DNA of 25,290 nucleotides from contig NZ_JBHSUL010000008.1 in the NCBI RefSeq assembly GCF_042660675.1, positions 1-25,290 of the forward strand. The letters are read 5' to 3'. The notes beneath the pieces were generated by a model, which saw nothing but the letters and a program-made list of their open reading frames with translations, was not told where the DNA came from and made no database searches. The position numbers and the translations under genes are program-made. The stretch comes from Marinilactibacillus sp042660675. GTDB taxonomy: Bacteria; Bacillota; Bacilli; Lactobacillales; Carnobacteriaceae_A. Positions within the stretch are counted from its first letter, which is position 1. Each line of letters opens with the position of its first letter. Below are positions 6,479-14,333 of this stretch, one piece after another.

Positions 6479-7339
6479 ATGCCCTTTGATTTATTAACGG
6501 ATTTTGACTGGTCGCATTTGTTTACGTGGAGAACAGCTATCAATATTGTAGATATTATGATTGTAGCATTCTTTATTTATCAGTTGATTAAAATTGTCCG
6601 GGGTACAAGAGCGATTGAGTTGCTCAAAGGTATAGGGGTAATATTATTACTTAAATTATTTAGTGCCGTGTTGCAATTGAATACAACAGAATTTATCGTG
6701 AATTTTGTCATTCAATGGTCTGCTTTGGCTTTGATTATTATTTTTCAGCCAGAATTAAGGCGTGGGCTAGAGCATTTAGGTAGAGGTTCTGTTTTTGGTA
6801 GAAGAAAGAAAAGTAATCCAAGCGAAGTCGTCGTAGAGGATATGGCACAAGCTATTCAATATATGAGTAAAAGACGAATTGGTGCATTGATTTCTATTGA
6901 AATGGAAAGTGGTTTGGACGAATATATTAAAACAGGTATATCAATAGGAGCAGATATCTCTTCTGAACTTTTGATTAATATTTTTATTCCAAACACACCA
7001 TTACATGACGGTGCAGTCATCATCAAAGATTTCAAGGTTATGACAGCAGCGAGTTATTTACCATTATCTGAGAGTTCAGCGATTCCTAAAAAGTTAGGAA
7101 CAAGGCATAGAGCTGCGATAGGACTGTCAGAAGTTACTGATGCGATTACGCTGATTGTTTCTGAAGAAACAGGAGAAATTAGTATCGCCCGTAGCGGAAA
7201 CCTCATCACTGAAATGAGTAGTAACGATGTTGTGGATTATTTAAATAAAGAATTAGTTATGAGTGAAAAAGAAAAAGAGACACAAGGACCGCTACAAAGA
7301 GTCGTTGACTCCGTTCGGAAAGGAGTGTCTGGTAAATGA
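6479..7339 (+). CDS. cdaA: CdaA, membrane-bound diadenylate cyclase
   Basis: A 286-residue enzyme that condenses two ATP into cyclic di-AMP, the essential second messenger controlling potassium and osmolyte balance in Firmicutes. Three membrane spans (about residues 20-38, 47-63 and 70-89) precede the DAC domain. The catalytic signatures are intact: DGA at 177-179 and RHR at 209-211. Length is typical (about 270-290). The start is ATG 6479, 8 bases after AGGAGG; an in-frame GTG at 6470 overlaps that ribosome-binding site and is unlikely. The stop overlaps cdaR by four bases (ATGA). In this conserved cdaA-cdaR-glmM operon, CdaR and GlmM are both known in other Firmicutes to modulate the cyclase. 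Confidence 0.97.
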   Translation: MPFDLLTDFDWSHLFTWRTAINIVDIMIVAFFIYQLIKIVRGTRAIELLKGIGVILLLKLFSAVLQLNTTEFIVNFVIQWSALALIIIFQPELRRGLEHLGRGSVFGRRKKSNPSEVVVEDMAQAIQYMSKRRIGALISIEMESGLDEYIKTGISIGADISSELLINIFIPNTPLHDGAVIIKDFKVMTAASYLPLSESSAIPKKLGTRHRAAIGLSEVTDAITLIVSEETGEISIARSGNLITEMSSNDVVDYLNKELVMSEKEKETQGPLQRVVDSVRKGVSGK

Positions 7340-8346
7340 AATGGAACTTGGATAATAACTGGGTAACACGCTTTATTGCGCTGTTCTTTGCGATTTTATT
7401 GTTTTCATTTGTTTACTACGAAGAAGCATCTAGAAATCTATCAACTAACCCAACAGATGGTGCTAGTATTACAAGTACCGAAGTGATTACAAATATGCCG
7501 ATTGATATCAATGTTGATCGAGATCGTTATTTTGTAGCTGGCATACCGGAAACGGCAACGATTCGTCTGGAAGGACCGCAAGCGATATTAACGCAGACGC
7601 TAGCTACTCAAAATTTTAATATTGTTACACCTGATCTAAATGAATTAGGCCCTGGATCACATACGGTTCGTTTAGAAGCTGAAGGCATTAGTAGCCAATT
7701 AGATTATAGTATCAGTCCATCTGACTTCGCTTTAACAGTTGAACAAAAAAGAGTTGAAGAACACGAAGTACGTGTTGAATTCAATGAATCGACGCATTTA
7801 GCTGAAGGATATAGAGCAGGGACACCTGTTTTATCTTCTGAAAGAGTTCGAATCTCCGGAGCTGAGTCAACGATGGATGAGATTGCAGATGTAATGGTCG
7901 TTGTTGTACCAGAAGATAGTGGCGTTACAGATGATATAGACATGACTTTGAATGTATTAGTTTTAAATGATATAGGGGATCCTTTGAACGTAAATATAGA
8001 TCCTCAGCAAATTGACGTGACGATTCCTGTTGAAGGAACACAAAGAACGGTTCCAATCGTTTTAAGAGAAACAGGGACAGTGGATGAAAATTACGAGTAT
8101 GCACTCGAAATTGCACAAGGAGAACCAGAAAATATCAAAGTAACGGGAGAAACAGACGCTCTTGAGGCGCTGAATAATTTTTCTGTGGAAGTAGATGTTT
8201 CAGGCATTACTGAATCAACGGTTCGAACAGTACCTTTAAAATTACCTGAGGGTATCACGGAAACAGATCCTGAAGAGCTAGAAGTATTGATTCGAGTAAC
8301 AACAGGTGATGAGGAAGCTTCAACGGATGAAGGCACTTCAGAATAA
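7336..8346 (+). CDS. cdaR: CdaR (YbbR-domain), regulator of CdaA
   Basis: A 336-residue protein with a short cytoplasmic N-terminus, a single membrane span at about residues 11-27, and an extracellular part built from repeated YbbR beta domains, for example the segments starting near MPIDINVD (residue 55) and HEVRVEFN (142). The last ~25 residues are acidic and low in complexity (EEASTDEGTSE). CdaR-type proteins bind CdaA through the membrane and adjust c-di-AMP output. The four-base overlap with cdaA indicates coupled translation. It has diverged more than CdaA or GlmM, as is usual for this family. Confidence 0.95.
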   Translation: MKWNLDNNWVTRFIALFFAILLFSFVYYEEASRNLSTNPTDGASITSTEVITNMPIDINVDRDRYFVAGIPETATIRLEGPQAILTQTLATQNFNIVTPDLNELGPGSHTVRLEAEGISSQLDYSISPSDFALTVEQKRVEEHEVRVEFNESTHLAEGYRAGTPVLSSERVRISGAESTMDEIADVMVVVVPEDSGVTDDIDMTLNVLVLNDIGDPLNVNIDPQQIDVTIPVEGTQRTVPIVLRETGTVDENYEYALEIAQGEPENIKVTGETDALEALNNFSVEVDVSGITESTVRTVPLKLPEGITETDPEELEVLIRVTTGDEEASTDEGTSE

Positions 8347-8386
8347 AAATCAGAGTTTTTGTGAATGAAAAGGAGACTATTAAACA

Positions 8387-9739
8387 ATGGGAAAATATTT
8401 TGGAACAGATGGAGTAAGAGGAATCGCAAACGCAGAATTAACTCCAGAAATGGCTTTTAAACTTGGTAGATATGGCGGCTATGTGTTAGCTCAACATACA
8501 GATGAAAAAAGACCACGCGTATTAGTCGGAAAAGATACTAGAGTATCTGGACGTATGCTAGAGTACTCATTGATTGCTGGATTACTTTCTGTAGGAGCGG
8601 AAGTCTTAAGACTTGGCGTATTGACGACTCCTGGGGTCTCTTACTTAACGCGTCAACAAGGCGCAACTGCCGGTATTATGATTTCAGCTTCTCATAACCC
8701 TGTTCAAGATAATGGAATTAAGTTCTTTGGAGCAGACGGATTTAAGTTGTCTGACGATCAAGAACAAGAAATCGAGGCATTGATTGATGCTGATGAAGAT
8801 ACTCTACCACGCCCAAGCGCAGATGGTTTAGGAACTTCTGAAGAGTACAAAGAAGGTATGCTGAAATACATCCAATTCTTGACGCAAACAATCTCTGGAG
8901 ATCTTTCTGGTATCCACGTTGCACTAGACGGTGCTAACGGAGCAGCTAGTCCTTTATTAAATCGTTTATTTGCAGACTTGGATACAGAATTTGATGTAAC
9001 GGGAGCTTCACCTGATGGATTAAACATCAATAAAGGTGTCGGAAGTACACACCCAGAACATCTTGCAGAATTCTTGCTTGAAAAAGGTGCGGACATTGGA
9101 TTATCTTTTGATGGCGATGGCGACCGTTTGATTGCTGTTGATGAACTAGGAAATATCGTAGATGGAGATAAAATTCTCTATATTTGTGGTAAATACATGC
9201 ATGACGAAGGACGTTTAAAGAAAAACACGATTGTTTCTACAGTTATGAGTAATATCGGTTTTTATAAAGCGATTGAAGAACATGATTTAGAATCTGTTAA
9301 AACACAGGTTGGCGACCGTTATGTAGTAGAAGAAATGCTTAAAAATGGATACAACCTAGGTGGAGAACAATCAGGACATGTTGTGTTCCTTGATTATCAT
9401 ACAACAGGTGACGGCTTGCTAACAGGTGTTCAATTGCTAAACGTTATGAAACAAACGGGTAAAAAATTGTCTGAATTAGCGGAAGAAGTCGTTACGTATC
9501 CGCAAAAATTAGTCAATATTCCTGTTACAGACAAACACAATGTAATGGATAATATCGCAATTAAGACAGTTATCGAAGAAGTCGAAGCGGAGATGGCTGG
9601 AAATGGACGTGTACTCGTTCGTCCTAGTGGAACAGAATCACTATTGCGAGTCATGGCAGAAGCAGAGACTGAAGAAGCTGTAGTCAACTATGTAGAACGT
9701 ATCGCCAATGTTGTACGTGAAGAGCTTGGAACGAATTAA
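8387..9739 (+). CDS. glmM: Phosphoglucosamine mutase GlmM
   Basis: A 450-residue cytoplasmic enzyme converting glucosamine-6-phosphate to glucosamine-1-phosphate for UDP-GlcNAc and peptidoglycan synthesis. The signatures are complete: the phosphoserine loop ISASHNP (S102), the Mg-binding DGDGD at 242-246, the sugar-binding GEQSGH at 326-331 and the phosphate-binding RPSGTE at 412-417. AAAGGAG at 8369-8375 precedes the ATG. It is third in the cdaA-cdaR-glmM operon, 40 bases after cdaR, and is followed by a terminator. In other Firmicutes GlmM binds the CdaA cyclase domain and inhibits it, which links wall precursor supply to c-di-AMP. Confidence 0.98.
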   Translation: MGKYFGTDGVRGIANAELTPEMAFKLGRYGGYVLAQHTDEKRPRVLVGKDTRVSGRMLEYSLIAGLLSVGAEVLRLGVLTTPGVSYLTRQQGATAGIMISASHNPVQDNGIKFFGADGFKLSDDQEQEIEALIDADEDTLPRPSADGLGTSEEYKEGMLKYIQFLTQTISGDLSGIHVALDGANGAASPLLNRLFADLDTEFDVTGASPDGLNINKGVGSTHPEHLAEFLLEKGADIGLSFDGDGDRLIAVDELGNIVDGDKILYICGKYMHDEGRLKKNTIVSTVMSNIGFYKAIEEHDLESVKTQVGDRYVVEEMLKNGYNLGGEQSGHVVFLDYHTTGDGLLTGVQLLNVMKQTGKKLSELAEEVVTYPQKLVNIPVTDKHNVMDNIAIKTVIEEVEAEMAGNGRVLVRPSGTESLLRVMAEAETEEAVVNYVERIANVVREELGTN

Positions 9740-9756
9740 TTCAATTTAAAAAGTAA

Positions 9757-9786
9757 AAGGTCGAAGCATATGCTTTGGCCTTTTTT
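9757..9786 (+). terminator. Terminator of the cdaA-cdaR-glmM operon
   Basis: AAGGTCGAAGC at 9757-9767 pairs with GCTTTGGCCTT at 9772-9782 (two G-U pairs), ending in TTTTTT. Confidence 0.88.
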
Positions 9787-9822
9787 GTTTAACTCGTTAT
9801 AGCGAAGAAACAAAACAATCGG

Positions 9823-9828
9823 TATAAT
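9823..9828 (+). promoter_or_regulatory. Candidate -10 element for the coiled-coil gene cluster
   Basis: A perfect TATAAT lies 41 bases before the GTG at 9870 and just downstream of the glmM terminator. No good -35 is visible 16-18 bases upstream (TAGCGA at 9800-9805), so a weak or activated promoter is likely. Confidence 0.45.
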
Positions 9829-9869
9829 AAAGAACAAAATGAGTCGTCAATCGAAAGAAGGCAAAAAAA

Positions 9870-10766
9870 GTGATAGAGCTAGACAATCTTTATACGAAAT
9901 TGACAAGAGTGAAAGAGGAAATGATCGTTAACCAAAAGTATTTAAACCATTGTTTGCAGGCGAAAGCAAATGCAAAACGAGTATACGAATCTTTTACAAA
10001 ATCATCAGACCAGTATACAAAGCAACAGTTTAAACGTTTTTTAACCAGTTTGATTGGCAGAGAAGAACAATACATAGAAAAAATAGAGCAATCTAGAACC
10101 AAAGCCTACAAACATCTGAACGAGTGTACTGAGACATTGGAACAAGCCTATTTAGAACAAGAGCGCTTGGAAAATGAACGTAATCGATTGACGACGCAAT
10201 TACACGCACTAAAGCAGCAATTGAACGAGACTAGCGGTCCTTATAGAGAAGAAGTGCTTGAAGCATTCAGTGAGAGAAAGCATTTGAGAGAGACCTGCGA
10301 AGAGATTGATGAAGCTTTTTACATTGGGCAAAAAATTTTGAGATATGTATACGAAGCGATAGATGCTTTAGATTCTGCAAAGTCCTGGTCAACAGTCGAT
10401 ATGCTTGGAGGAGGATTCTTAACAGATGTGGTTAAATATGATCATATTGATAAAGCGGAATCCATTATGCAAAAAGTAGAAGTTGGTTTAATGCGCTACC
10501 AAGAAGAATTGAAAGATGTTTCTTACAGTTGGGATAGCGGATACGAATATCTTTCAAATAGTCATCGTTTAATGGATTTTATGTTAGACAATATCTTTAC
10601 TGACGTTAGTAACTACAATAAAATCCAAGATAATTTATCGAGTCTTGAAAATCTTTTGAATCAAATCACAACTTCTCAAAATCGACTCAGTGCGCTTAGA
10701 AAACAAGTCGAAATAGAGATTGAACAATCACTAGACTTATATGAGCTCGATAAAAATCAGTCTTAA
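9870..10766 (+). CDS. Conserved coiled-coil protein of unknown function
   Basis: A 298-residue soluble protein, strongly alpha-helical. The N-terminal half (about residues 10-120) is rich in Glu, Gln, Arg and Leu in heptad-like order, predicting a long coiled coil; a second one covers about 235-290. Between them is a less charged segment (about 145-200) with SWSTVDMLGGGFLTDVVK, a glycine-rich motif that I recall from uncharacterised Firmicutes proteins of similar size. No signal peptide or membrane span is visible. The start is GTG at 9870 with AAGAAGG 8 bases upstream. It opens a three-gene run with a helical protein and a DUF975 membrane protein. I do not know its function; a scaffold role would only be a guess. 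Confidence 0.85.
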   Translation: MIELDNLYTKLTRVKEEMIVNQKYLNHCLQAKANAKRVYESFTKSSDQYTKQQFKRFLTSLIGREEQYIEKIEQSRTKAYKHLNECTETLEQAYLEQERLENERNRLTTQLHALKQQLNETSGPYREEVLEAFSERKHLRETCEEIDEAFYIGQKILRYVYEAIDALDSAKSWSTVDMLGGGFLTDVVKYDHIDKAESIMQKVEVGLMRYQEELKDVSYSWDSGYEYLSNSHRLMDFMLDNIFTDVSNYNKIQDNLSSLENLLNQITTSQNRLSALRKQVEIEIEQSLDLYELDKNQS

Positions 10767-10845
10767 GCATGATAGAATTGACCGAATGGCTTTAGTAAAA
10801 TAAAGATACAGTTAAACAAGGACAGTATGCTAAAGGATGAATTTG

Positions 10846-11397
10846 ATGATGGATAAAGAAACTCGTATGTTGTTAGAAATAATTGAACACGGGAAAAAAG
10901 AGTGTCAGCTGACGGCATTTATTTTGCTTTTAGAGAAAAGTGAAGATCAAGTAGACTGGTCTTACGAAGTTTGGGAAACATTGCTTTCAAGTTTGAAATC
11001 ATCCAATCTTTACGAGAAGATAGGTGCAAGTCAGCTCTTATGCTACTTATCCATTAGCGATCCTGAACGCAGAATTTTACATAGTTTTCAGGATATCTGG
11101 AAGTGTACATATGTGCCAAATCAGGAACTTGCTGAAAGTGTTCTACGAGCAACCTGGAGAATTGGGTTAGCGGGTCCCGACCAAAGAGCTATTTTACTCC
11201 AAGCTTATGAAAAACGGTTTATGACGTTATGTGAATCTGAAGATAAAGTAGACCAGTCGACTTGTTGGACGATTTTGGAAAATTTAGAAATATTGAATGA
11301 ACAACTGCCAGATAGGTCGACAAGTATTTTAATAATTCAACTAAGAAATTTAGAAGTAGCAAATAAAAATATTACAGTTACAAATAAATTGAATTGA
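10846..11397 (+). CDS. Uncharacterised helical protein, possibly HEAT-like
   Basis: A soluble protein of about 183 residues with no recognised domain. It is rich in helix-forming residues, and segments such as YEKIGASQLLCYLSISDPE and the following helix pair look like HEAT or armadillo-type repeats, but I cannot confirm this by eye. Start: ATG at 10846 lies 8 bases after AAAGGA (10832-10837). An in-frame ATG at 10837 overlaps that site, and ATG 10849 is also possible. TTGACC (10778-10783) with TAAAGA 17 bases later is a weak promoter possibility. It ends 17 bases before the DUF975 start, so the two are probably co-transcribed. Confidence 0.75.
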   Translation: MMDKETRMLLEIIEHGKKECQLTAFILLLEKSEDQVDWSYEVWETLLSSLKSSNLYEKIGASQLLCYLSISDPERRILHSFQDIWKCTYVPNQELAESVLRATWRIGLAGPDQRAILLQAYEKRFMTLCESEDKVDQSTCWTILENLEILNEQLPDRSTSILIIQLRNLEVANKNITVTNKLN

Positions 11398-11414
11398 AAT
11401 TGGAGGGTGTTAAG

Positions 11415-12107
11415 ATGTTACCAGTAGGAGAAATTAGAAGATTGGCCAGACAGACGTTACAAGGTAGATGGAAGGAAGCGGCTTTATTAAACATTATTCC
11501 AGTATTGATTGGGATTTTGATCGTTGGTGGATCTTCATTAGCTTTTGGTTTTTTTGGTACCAATATATTTAATGGAAATTATATAAATGGAATAACAGAA
11601 ACAGATACGAATATAACGACGACTATTAGAGAATGGGGAACCAATCTTTTGACAATTGTATTTGCTACCGGTGTTTCCTATACTTTGTTAGATGTGGTTA
11701 GAAATCCTAATTATGAAATCGTACCGTTGAGAGACTCAATTCAGGTTTTGAAAAAGGGTCACGCAGTGCCTGTCTTAGCAATGTACATACTGCAGTGGCT
11801 TTATACGTTTCTATGGTCGTTTTTGTTTGTTATACCGGGCATTGTTAAAAGTTTTTCGTACGCTCAGACTTATTTCGTTTATAAAGATGCTACAGAGAGT
11901 GGGCACTACCTTTCACCAATGGATTGCATAACGCGTAGTAGAGAACTGATGGATGGTCATAAAGGTAGGTTGTTCGTACTAGAATTAAGCTTTATTGGAT
12001 GGCATTTCGTCGGTGCTTTGACACTAGGTTTGGGTTACCTTTTCATCACACCTTATATTGAGACTTCAAGAGCTATTTTCTATGAAGATATTCTTCGTTC
12101 TAGATAA
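11415..12107 (+). CDS. DUF975 family integral membrane protein
   Basis: A 230-residue protein. The short N-terminus GEIRRLARQTLQGRWKEAAL, an amphipathic segment before the first span, is the common start of DUF975 proteins, followed by five to six predicted spans (about 24-44, 76-95, 120-150, 180-210). A conserved-looking SYAQTYFVYKDA and SRELMDGHKGRLF lie in cytoplasmic loops between the later spans. Function is unknown. The ATG at 11415 is chosen because GGAGG lies 8 bases upstream; the frame is open to a TTG at 11394, which overlaps the previous gene. No typical terminator follows, only the long spacer before luxS. Confidence 0.88.
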   Translation: MLPVGEIRRLARQTLQGRWKEAALLNIIPVLIGILIVGGSSLAFGFFGTNIFNGNYINGITETDTNITTTIREWGTNLLTIVFATGVSYTLLDVVRNPNYEIVPLRDSIQVLKKGHAVPVLAMYILQWLYTFLWSFLFVIPGIVKSFSYAQTYFVYKDATESGHYLSPMDCITRSRELMDGHKGRLFVLELSFIGWHFVGALTLGLGYLFITPYIETSRAIFYEDILRSR

Positions 12108-12401
12108 TAAAGATGAGAATGAGCGGTGGAAAAATATGAGATATTTCTGCTGATCAAAGTAACGAGAGGGAATGAGCTCTGGACATTTCCAGTGCAAAAA
12201 GTCGTATTTTTTCCTAGCCTGTGTCTACTTTAAATACTATACCAATTAAGGATTGAAGAAGTGTCAAATCTGGGGTATGCTGAACTAGTAGATGAATCAA
12301 TAGGATTAGTTACTGTAGGAAACAGAAGCGGCTTCTCATTTTGTTCATCAAGGTAAAGGATTGCGCACAAAAGTTTAAGCGTAAAAAAGGAGATCAGAAC
12401 T
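12108..12401 (+). promoter_or_regulatory. Long luxS upstream region with possible structured RNA
   Basis: This 294-base spacer is unusually long. Several pairings are visible: AAATAT/ATATTT around GAG (about 12130-12144) extended by AGCGG/CTGCT; GGAAAAATA at 12128-12136 with TATTTTTTCC at 12205-12214, which competes with the first; CTGGA/TCCAG at 12179-12192; and AGAAG/CTTCT at 12324-12336. A mini-ORF lies at 12261-12356. It lacks the conserved motifs of the T-box, SAM-I or S-MK classes. Some of it must serve as the 3' end of the DUF975 transcript and the luxS promoter, but neither is clear. Confidence 0.35.
12261..12356 (+). CDS. Possible 31-codon leader ORF upstream of luxS
   Basis: A GTG at 12261 has AAGGA 8 bases upstream and opens a 31-codon frame ending in TAA at 12354-12356, 45 bases before luxS. 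The peptide (about VSNLGYAELVDESIGLVTVG then a Ser-rich end) matches nothing I know. It contains no run of regulatory codons such as repeated Met or Cys. The frame may be chance. Confidence 0.25.
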   Translation: MSNLGYAELVDESIGLVTVGNRSGFSFCSSR

Positions 12402-12881
12402 ATGGTAGAAAAAAGAATGAACGTTGAAAGTTTCAACTTAGATCACAATAAAGTCATTGCACCATATGTAAGAGTCGCAGATCGCAAAACAGGTGCGAAT
12501 GGGGACGTAATTGTTAAATATGATGTTCGCTTCTCACAGCCAAATAAAGAGCATATGGATATGATGGCGGTTCACTCGTTGGAGCATTTGACTGCGGAAC
12601 ATATTCGCAATCATGCAGATTATGTGATTGATTTTGGACCGATGGGATGCCAGACAGGTTTCTACCTTACCGTAATCAACCACGAAAATTACGATGAGAT
12701 TTTAGATGTACTGAAACGTACAATGGAAGATATTCTAGAAGCTGACGAAGTACCGGCTAGTAACGAGAAACAATGTGGTTGGGCTGCACACCATACCTTA
12801 GAAGGTGCTAAAGAAGTTGCACGCGAATTCTTGTCTAAACAACAGGAGTGGCACATTGTCTTTGCAGAAGATGCAAAATAA
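12402..12881 (+). CDS. luxS: S-ribosylhomocysteine lyase LuxS
   Basis: A 159-residue homodimeric metalloenzyme that cleaves S-ribosylhomocysteine to homocysteine and DPD, the precursor of autoinducer-2. It works in the activated methyl cycle. The metal site is intact: HSLEH gives H58 and H62, and NEKQCGW gives C125; the catalytic C83 lies in GPMGCQTGFY. Length is normal for the family (about 155-160). AAAGGAG lies upstream of the ATG at 12402. The gene is followed at once by a strong terminator, so it is probably monocistronic. The partner nucleosidase (Pfs/MtnN) is not in the window. Confidence 0.98.
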   Translation: MVEKRMNVESFNLDHNKVIAPYVRVADRKTGANGDVIVKYDVRFSQPNKEHMDMMAVHSLEHLTAEHIRNHADYVIDFGPMGCQTGFYLTVINHENYDEILDVLKRTMEDILEADEVPASNEKQCGWAAHHTLEGAKEVAREFLSKQQEWHIVFAEDAK

Positions 12882-12892
12882 TAGAACGTTTT

Positions 12893-12925
12893 AAGAGATG
12901 ATCTAAAAAAGATCATCTCTTTTTT
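12893..12925 (+). terminator. Terminator of luxS
   Basis: A perfect 12-bp stem, AAGAGATGATCT at 12893-12904 with AGATCATCTCTT at 12910-12921, around AAAAA and followed by T-rich sequence. Confidence 0.93.
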
Positions 12926-12938
12926 CTCTTTTTAAACA

Positions 12939-12947
12939 TGCTATAAT
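12939..12947 (+). promoter_or_regulatory. Extended -10 promoter of the M20 amidohydrolase
   Basis: TGC followed by a perfect TATAAT (12942-12947) forms a consensus extended -10, 28 bases before the ATG at 12976. The -35 region overlaps the luxS terminator T-run and matches poorly, as is common with extended -10 promoters. Confidence 0.7.
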
Positions 12948-12975
12948 GAATAAAAATCGTTAAGGGGAGATTGAA

Positions 12976-14277
12976 ATGGCAAATCCATACATAGATTTAA
13001 GTGAGCGATTATTAAAGACTTATGATGGTACGTTATCGAAAAATGGGGTCTCTGGTAAACGAATAGCGGAACGCTTATCTGTACTGGCCAATATCGGTTT
13101 GACGGAAGAGGAAGGGTCTAGACGTCCTGGTTTTTCTTTTCTTGAAAGAGAAGCTAAAGATCAAGTGGTTGGATGGATGAAAGAAGCTGGACTGACAGTT
13201 ACCGAAGATGGTGCGGGGAACATTTTTGGGAAATTAGAAGGTAAACAGAAAGAAAAACCAGCTGTCTTAAGTGGTTCTCATGTGGACACTGTACCAAACG
13301 GGGGACATTTTGACGGAACGATTGGTGTTTTGGCCTCTCTTGAAGTCGCTCAGGCATGGAAAGATACAGGCTATACTCCTGAGAAATCATACGAAGTGGT
13401 CGTGTTTACTGATGAAGAAGGGTCTAGATTTAATGGTGGTTTAACCGGTAGCGAAGCAATGGTCGGCGATACAGATATGGAAAAGACGCTTCTACGAAGA
13501 GATTATGATGGTCGTTTATTTGAAGAGGTCATCCAAGATGTTGGACTGACTGTTCAAGGCTATCAAGATGCTGGAAGAGACTTATCAGAAATTGAGACTT
13601 TCGTAGAAGTGCATATCGAACAAGGAAAGAAACTAGAAAAAGCGGGGCTTCCTTGTGGGGTGGTAACGGGAATAGCAGGACCGTATTGGTTGAAAGTAAT
13701 GTTTGAAGGGATTGCAGGACACGCTGGAAACACGCCAATGGATGACCGTAAAGATGCCTTAGTTGCAGCTAGTGCGTTTATACAAGAAGTCAGCAGACTG
13801 CCACGCACAGTCAATGATTCAGCTGTGGCAACTGTTGGGAATATCCAAGTCAAGCCAAATGGGACAAATGTCATACCTGGAGAGGTCATTATGTATCTTG
13901 ATATCAGAGATATTTACTTTGACTCTAGGGCAGAGCTGATTGAAAAAATTATCGAAGCCGGTAAAGCGATAGCAGCTGATACTGGGATCTCCTTTGCATA
14001 CGAAACGGTACATGACGTTGCCCCTTCTCCTGTTCCAAATAACTTGCAGCAGCAATTATCTGAAAGCTGCCGAGCAAATGGAGTAGAGCCTTTTAAATTA
14101 TCCAGTGGAGCAGGACATGACGCTATGATTCTAGGACGGCACATACCTTCAGCGATGCTGTTTATCCAGAGTAAAGATGGAATCAGTCATAATCCGAAAG
14201 AATGGTCTGAACTATCGGATTGTATTCAGACGATTCATGTATTGAAACACTATATTGAAAGCTTACAAAACGGATAA
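12976..14277 (+). CDS. M20-family amidohydrolase (N-carbamoyl-L-amino acid hydrolase/allantoate amidohydrolase type)
   Basis: A 433-residue cytoplasmic dinuclear metal hydrolase of the hydantoinase/carbamoylase branch of M20. Metal and catalytic residues are visible in order: SGSHVDTV (H102, D104), HFDGTIG (D113), the paired glutamates of TDEEGSRF (E147, E148), VEVHIEQG (H213), the dimerisation-domain GHAGNTPM at 248-255, SSGAGHDAM at 376-384 and SHNPKEW (H405). These fit AmaB, ureidoglycolate and allantoate hydrolases; sequence motifs alone do not separate these activities. No hydantoinase or purine-degradation genes are adjacent, so a role in recovering N-carbamoyl amino acids is inference. 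It is transcribed alone between two terminators. GGGGAGA precedes the ATG. Confidence 0.92.
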   Translation: MANPYIDLSERLLKTYDGTLSKNGVSGKRIAERLSVLANIGLTEEEGSRRPGFSFLEREAKDQVVGWMKEAGLTVTEDGAGNIFGKLEGKQKEKPAVLSGSHVDTVPNGGHFDGTIGVLASLEVAQAWKDTGYTPEKSYEVVVFTDEEGSRFNGGLTGSEAMVGDTDMEKTLLRRDYDGRLFEEVIQDVGLTVQGYQDAGRDLSEIETFVEVHIEQGKKLEKAGLPCGVVTGIAGPYWLKVMFEGIAGHAGNTPMDDRKDALVAASAFIQEVSRLPRTVNDSAVATVGNIQVKPNGTNVIPGEVIMYLDIRDIYFDSRAELIEKIIEAGKAIAADTGISFAYETVHDVAPSPVPNNLQQQLSESCRANGVEPFKLSSGAGHDAMILGRHIPSAMLFIQSKDGISHNPKEWSELSDCIQTIHVLKHYIESLQNG

Positions 14278-14279
14278 CA

Positions 14280-14318
14280 AAAAAGACGAAATCTCTTAAG
14301 TTGAGATTTCGTCTTTTT
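14280..14318. terminator. Bidirectional terminator between amidohydrolase and zinc peptidase genes
   Basis: A perfect 16-bp stem, AAAAAGACGAAATCTC at 14280-14295 with its complement at 14303-14318. A-tracts and T-tracts on both sides allow it to work on either strand for the two convergent genes. Confidence 0.93.
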
Positions 14319-14333
14319 CATTATATCAATGGT

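Noticed and set aside
12108..12401. T-box, SAM-I or S-MK riboswitch upstream of luxS
   Set aside because: None of the conserved sequence blocks of these classes is present, such as the T-box GGGTGGNACCGCG; only generic hairpins are seen.
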